Of a stretch of DNA of 5,788 nt, positions 4,106-5,788 are shown one piece after another. The number at the start of each line of letters is the position of its first letter. Position 1 is the stretch's first letter. This DNA is from Oscillospiraceae bacterium (GTDB lineage Bacteria > Bacillota > Clostridia > Oscillospirales > Oscillospiraceae): positions 1 to 5,788 of the forward strand of contig JAITGH010000018.1 in the NCBI GenBank assembly GCA_031280855.1. Direction: 5' to 3'. Made by a program: the position numbers and the translations under genes. A model generated the notes under the pieces. That model searched no databases. It worked only from the letters and a program-made list of their open reading frames with translations, and had not been told where the DNA came from.

Positions 4106-5788
4106 AGCTTATACTGAAGTATCTGAAGCCATTCGCGTTTGCCGCTATCGTCTCTATCGTATTGCTGTTCGGGCAAAGCGGGATGGAACTGTTCCTGCCG
4201 CGCTTCATGAGCGACATCGTAGATACCGGCATCATGAAAGGCGGCGTGAAGGAACCGCTGCCGCTGGCGATAAGCGGAAAATCGCTCGCCGAGCTGAACA
4301 ACGCGGGGCTGTCAGGGATGATCGGAAAGTTCGAGCAAGCGTTTGAGCGTGTCAGCGTCGCTCCCGACGGATTCCCGGACTTCAACGTCGAAACAGACTA
4401 CGTAGTAAAGCCGGAAGTCTTGGAGGCGGCGCGTAATGCGCCTCCATACGGCGAACCGAACATGACCTACGCGACGTACGTCAGCGCTATTATCATACTC
4501 CGCACCGGCGAGTGGCGCCCGGAGCTTGACTTCGAGAAGAACGGAGTGCTGTACAGCCAGATGGCGGCTCAGTACACGCGTGATCTCTACGAGGAGCTTG
4601 GCGCGGATAAGGTCGCAATCCAGCAGAAGTCGATCCTGTCGATCGGGCTGATTATGCTGGCGATTACACTGGCCGGAGCGCTGATTACCGTCGGAAACGG
4701 ATACTTGACCGCGAAGATCTCCACCGGGATCGGGCGCAAGCTCCGTCGCGACGTGTTCACGAAAGTGCAGACGTTCAGCCCGTCGGAGTTCGACAAGTTC
4801 TCCACGGCGACGCTTATCACTCGATGCACGAACGACGTACAACAAGTGCAGATGGTCTCGATGATGGGACTGCGTATGATCGTCTCCGCACCCATTATGG
4901 GAGTCGGAGGCGTAGTAATGGCGCTGAACACAAGTTTGCAGATGAGCTGGGTCGTCGCGGTCGCCGTGCTGCTGTTACTACTGTTGCAAGTCGCGATCTT
5001 CAGCCGCGTAACGCCGAAGTTTGAGATCATGCAGAAGCTCGCCGATCGCCTGAACCTTGTAACGCGTGAGACGCTTACAGGCATGATGGTAATCCGCGCA
5101 TTCGGTAATGAAGAGCGCGAGTACGATCGCTTCGAAACCGCGAACCGCGACATCCGCAACACTAACCGATTCGTGCAGCGCGTGTTCGCGGTAATGCAGC
5201 CGACGATGCAGTTTATCCTCGGCGGAGTGCAGCTGGTGATCCTGCTGCTCGGCTCTCGCCTCATATCCGCGAACAACTTGCAGGTCGGGCAGATGATGGC
5301 GTTCTCACAGTACGTGATGCAGATCATCATGTCGTTCATGATGATCGGAATGATGTTCATGATGATCCCGCGAGCGCTGGTCAGCGCGAAGCGGTTGCAG
5401 GAGGTTCTGGACAGCGACACCTCGATCCGCGATCCCGAGCCGGATTCGGTTAAGACGCTTGAGGGTCACGCGTCCGGTGAGCTGACATTCAATAACGTCA
5501 GCTTCAAGTACCAAGATGCGGAGGCGTGCGTGCTGGAGAATATCTCGTTCACCGCGAAAGCGGGCGAGACAACCGCATTCATCGGGTCTACCGGCTCCGG
5601 GAAGTCGACGCTGATCAACCTGATCCCGCGATTCTACGACGTTACGGAGGGCAGCATCACTCTTGACGGAATCGACATTCGGGAGCTTAGCGTGCACGAG
5701 CTTCGCGAGAACCTCGGGTACGTGCCGCAGAAGGGCATACTGTTCAGCGGCGACATCGCGTCAAACCTCAGCTTCGGCAAGGAGGACG
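4102..5788 (+). CDS. ABC exporter half-transporter (fused permease and ATPase), 3' end outside window
   Basis: This is a type IV (MsbA/LmrA-like) ABC exporter subunit in the inner membrane that would use ATP to move an unknown substrate outward. The frame is open to the window end, giving 562 complete codons. Likely membrane helices lie near residues 13-33, 178-196, 254-275, 283-301, 372-389 and 398-423. About 130 residues (45-173), mostly hydrophilic, separate TM1 from TM2; this is probably an extracytoplasmic domain. IRAFGNEE (331-338) is the conserved cytoplasmic segment after TM4. The nucleotide-binding domain begins near 467 and shows Walker A GSTGSGKST (495-503) and the Q-loop Gln543 (YVPQ). 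The LSGGQ signature, Walker B and H-loop are beyond the edge. I recall a Clostridia subfamily of about 740 residues with a similar N-terminus and long first loop, usually paired with a second half-transporter gene. The ATGA overlap with iorB indicates cotranscription. Confidence 0.93.
   Translation, partial: MKLILKYLKPFAFAAIVSIVLLFGQSGMELFLPRFMSDIVDTGIMKGGVKEPLPLAISGKSLAELNNAGLSGMIGKFEQAFERVSVAPDGFPDFNVETDYVVKPEVLEAARNAPPYGEPNMTYATYVSAIIILRTGEWRPELDFEKNGVLYSQMAAQYTRDLYEELGADKVAIQQKSILSIGLIMLAITLAGALITVGNGYLTAKISTGIGRKLRRDVFTKVQTFSPSEFDKFSTATLITRCTNDVQQVQMVSMMGLRMIVSAPIMGVGGVVMALNTSLQMSWVVAVAVLLLLLLQVAIFSRVTPKFEIMQKLADRLNLVTRETLTGMMVIRAFGNEEREYDRFETANRDIRNTNRFVQRVFAVMQPTMQFILGGVQLVILLLGSRLISANNLQVGQMMAFSQYVMQIIMSFMMIGMMFMMIPRALVSAKRLQEVLDSDTSIRDPEPDSVKTLEGHASGELTFNNVSFKYQDAEACVLENISFTAKAGETTAFIGSTGSGKSTLINLIPRFYDVTEGSITLDGIDIRELSVHELRENLGYVPQKGILFSGDIASNLSFGKED

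Noticed and set aside
5293..5370. Methionine-rich TM6 (10 Met within residues 398-421 of the exporter), possible metal-binding signature
   Set aside because: It is a hydrophobic helix at the expected TM6 position, and relatives as I recall them have similar Met-rich TM6 segments before the conserved PRA-VSAKR stretch; it is not a distinct metal motif.
4587..5420. 277-residue open frame on the minus strand
   Set aside because: It lies wholly antisense to the ABC exporter, whose translation shows clear TMD and NBD motifs; the antisense product is Ser/Thr/Ile/Arg-rich with no recognisable domain.
1..5788. CRISPR array, tRNA, rRNA, insertion sequence or phage genes
   Set aside because: I saw no spaced direct repeats, no tRNA-like cloverleaf, no transposase or integrase frame, and no target-site duplications anywhere in the window.

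Overview
The window is GC-rich, protein-coding bacterial DNA. It has AGGAGG-type ribosome binding sites, a perfect sigma-70/sigma-A promoter, tightly overlapping genes, and an oxygen-sensitive ferredoxin-dependent 2-oxoacid oxidoreductase. A PHP-type histidinol phosphatase and a long-loop ABC half-exporter of a kind I recall from Clostridia point to an anaerobic, GC-rich Firmicute (Clostridia-like). That placement is inference; no rRNA or other taxonomic marker is present.

Layout. (1) Bases 2-676 (+) hold the C-terminal part of an AMP-forming acyl-CoA synthetase whose N-terminus lies outside the window. (2) Bases 677-790 form a short convergent intergenic region. It has two tandem hairpins; the larger (754-806) is a near-perfect 24-bp inverted repeat that includes the 3' end of the opposing gene. 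It also holds a possible 18-codon ORF. (3) Bases 791-1552 (-) hold a complete PHP-family histidinol-phosphatase-like gene. (4) Bases 1553-1739 form a divergent promoter region. A consensus promoter (TTGACA-17-TATAAT) fires rightward and a second TATAAT promoter fires leftward. The two share an identical 12-base element in inverted orientation. (5) Bases 1740-4105 (+) hold iorA and iorB, the two subunits of indolepyruvate:ferredoxin oxidoreductase, with a 1-base stop/start overlap. (6) From 4102 to the right edge (+) runs an ABC exporter half-transporter gene. It overlaps the iorB stop by 4 bases and is cut by the window end before its ABC signature and Walker B.

How the genes work together. 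iorA, iorB and the ABC gene look like one translationally coupled operon driven from the promoter at 1678-1706. IorAB would oxidatively decarboxylate arylpyruvates, made by transamination of Trp, Phe and Tyr, to arylacetyl-CoA while reducing ferredoxin. The exporter joined to it is unusual and its substrate cannot be read from sequence. The acyl-CoA synthetase could in principle act on related aryl acids, but it lies in a separate convergent unit, so the link is weak. The main oddities are the iorAB-exporter coupling, the mirror-image promoter elements, and the hairpin whose two arms each carry the end of an open frame.
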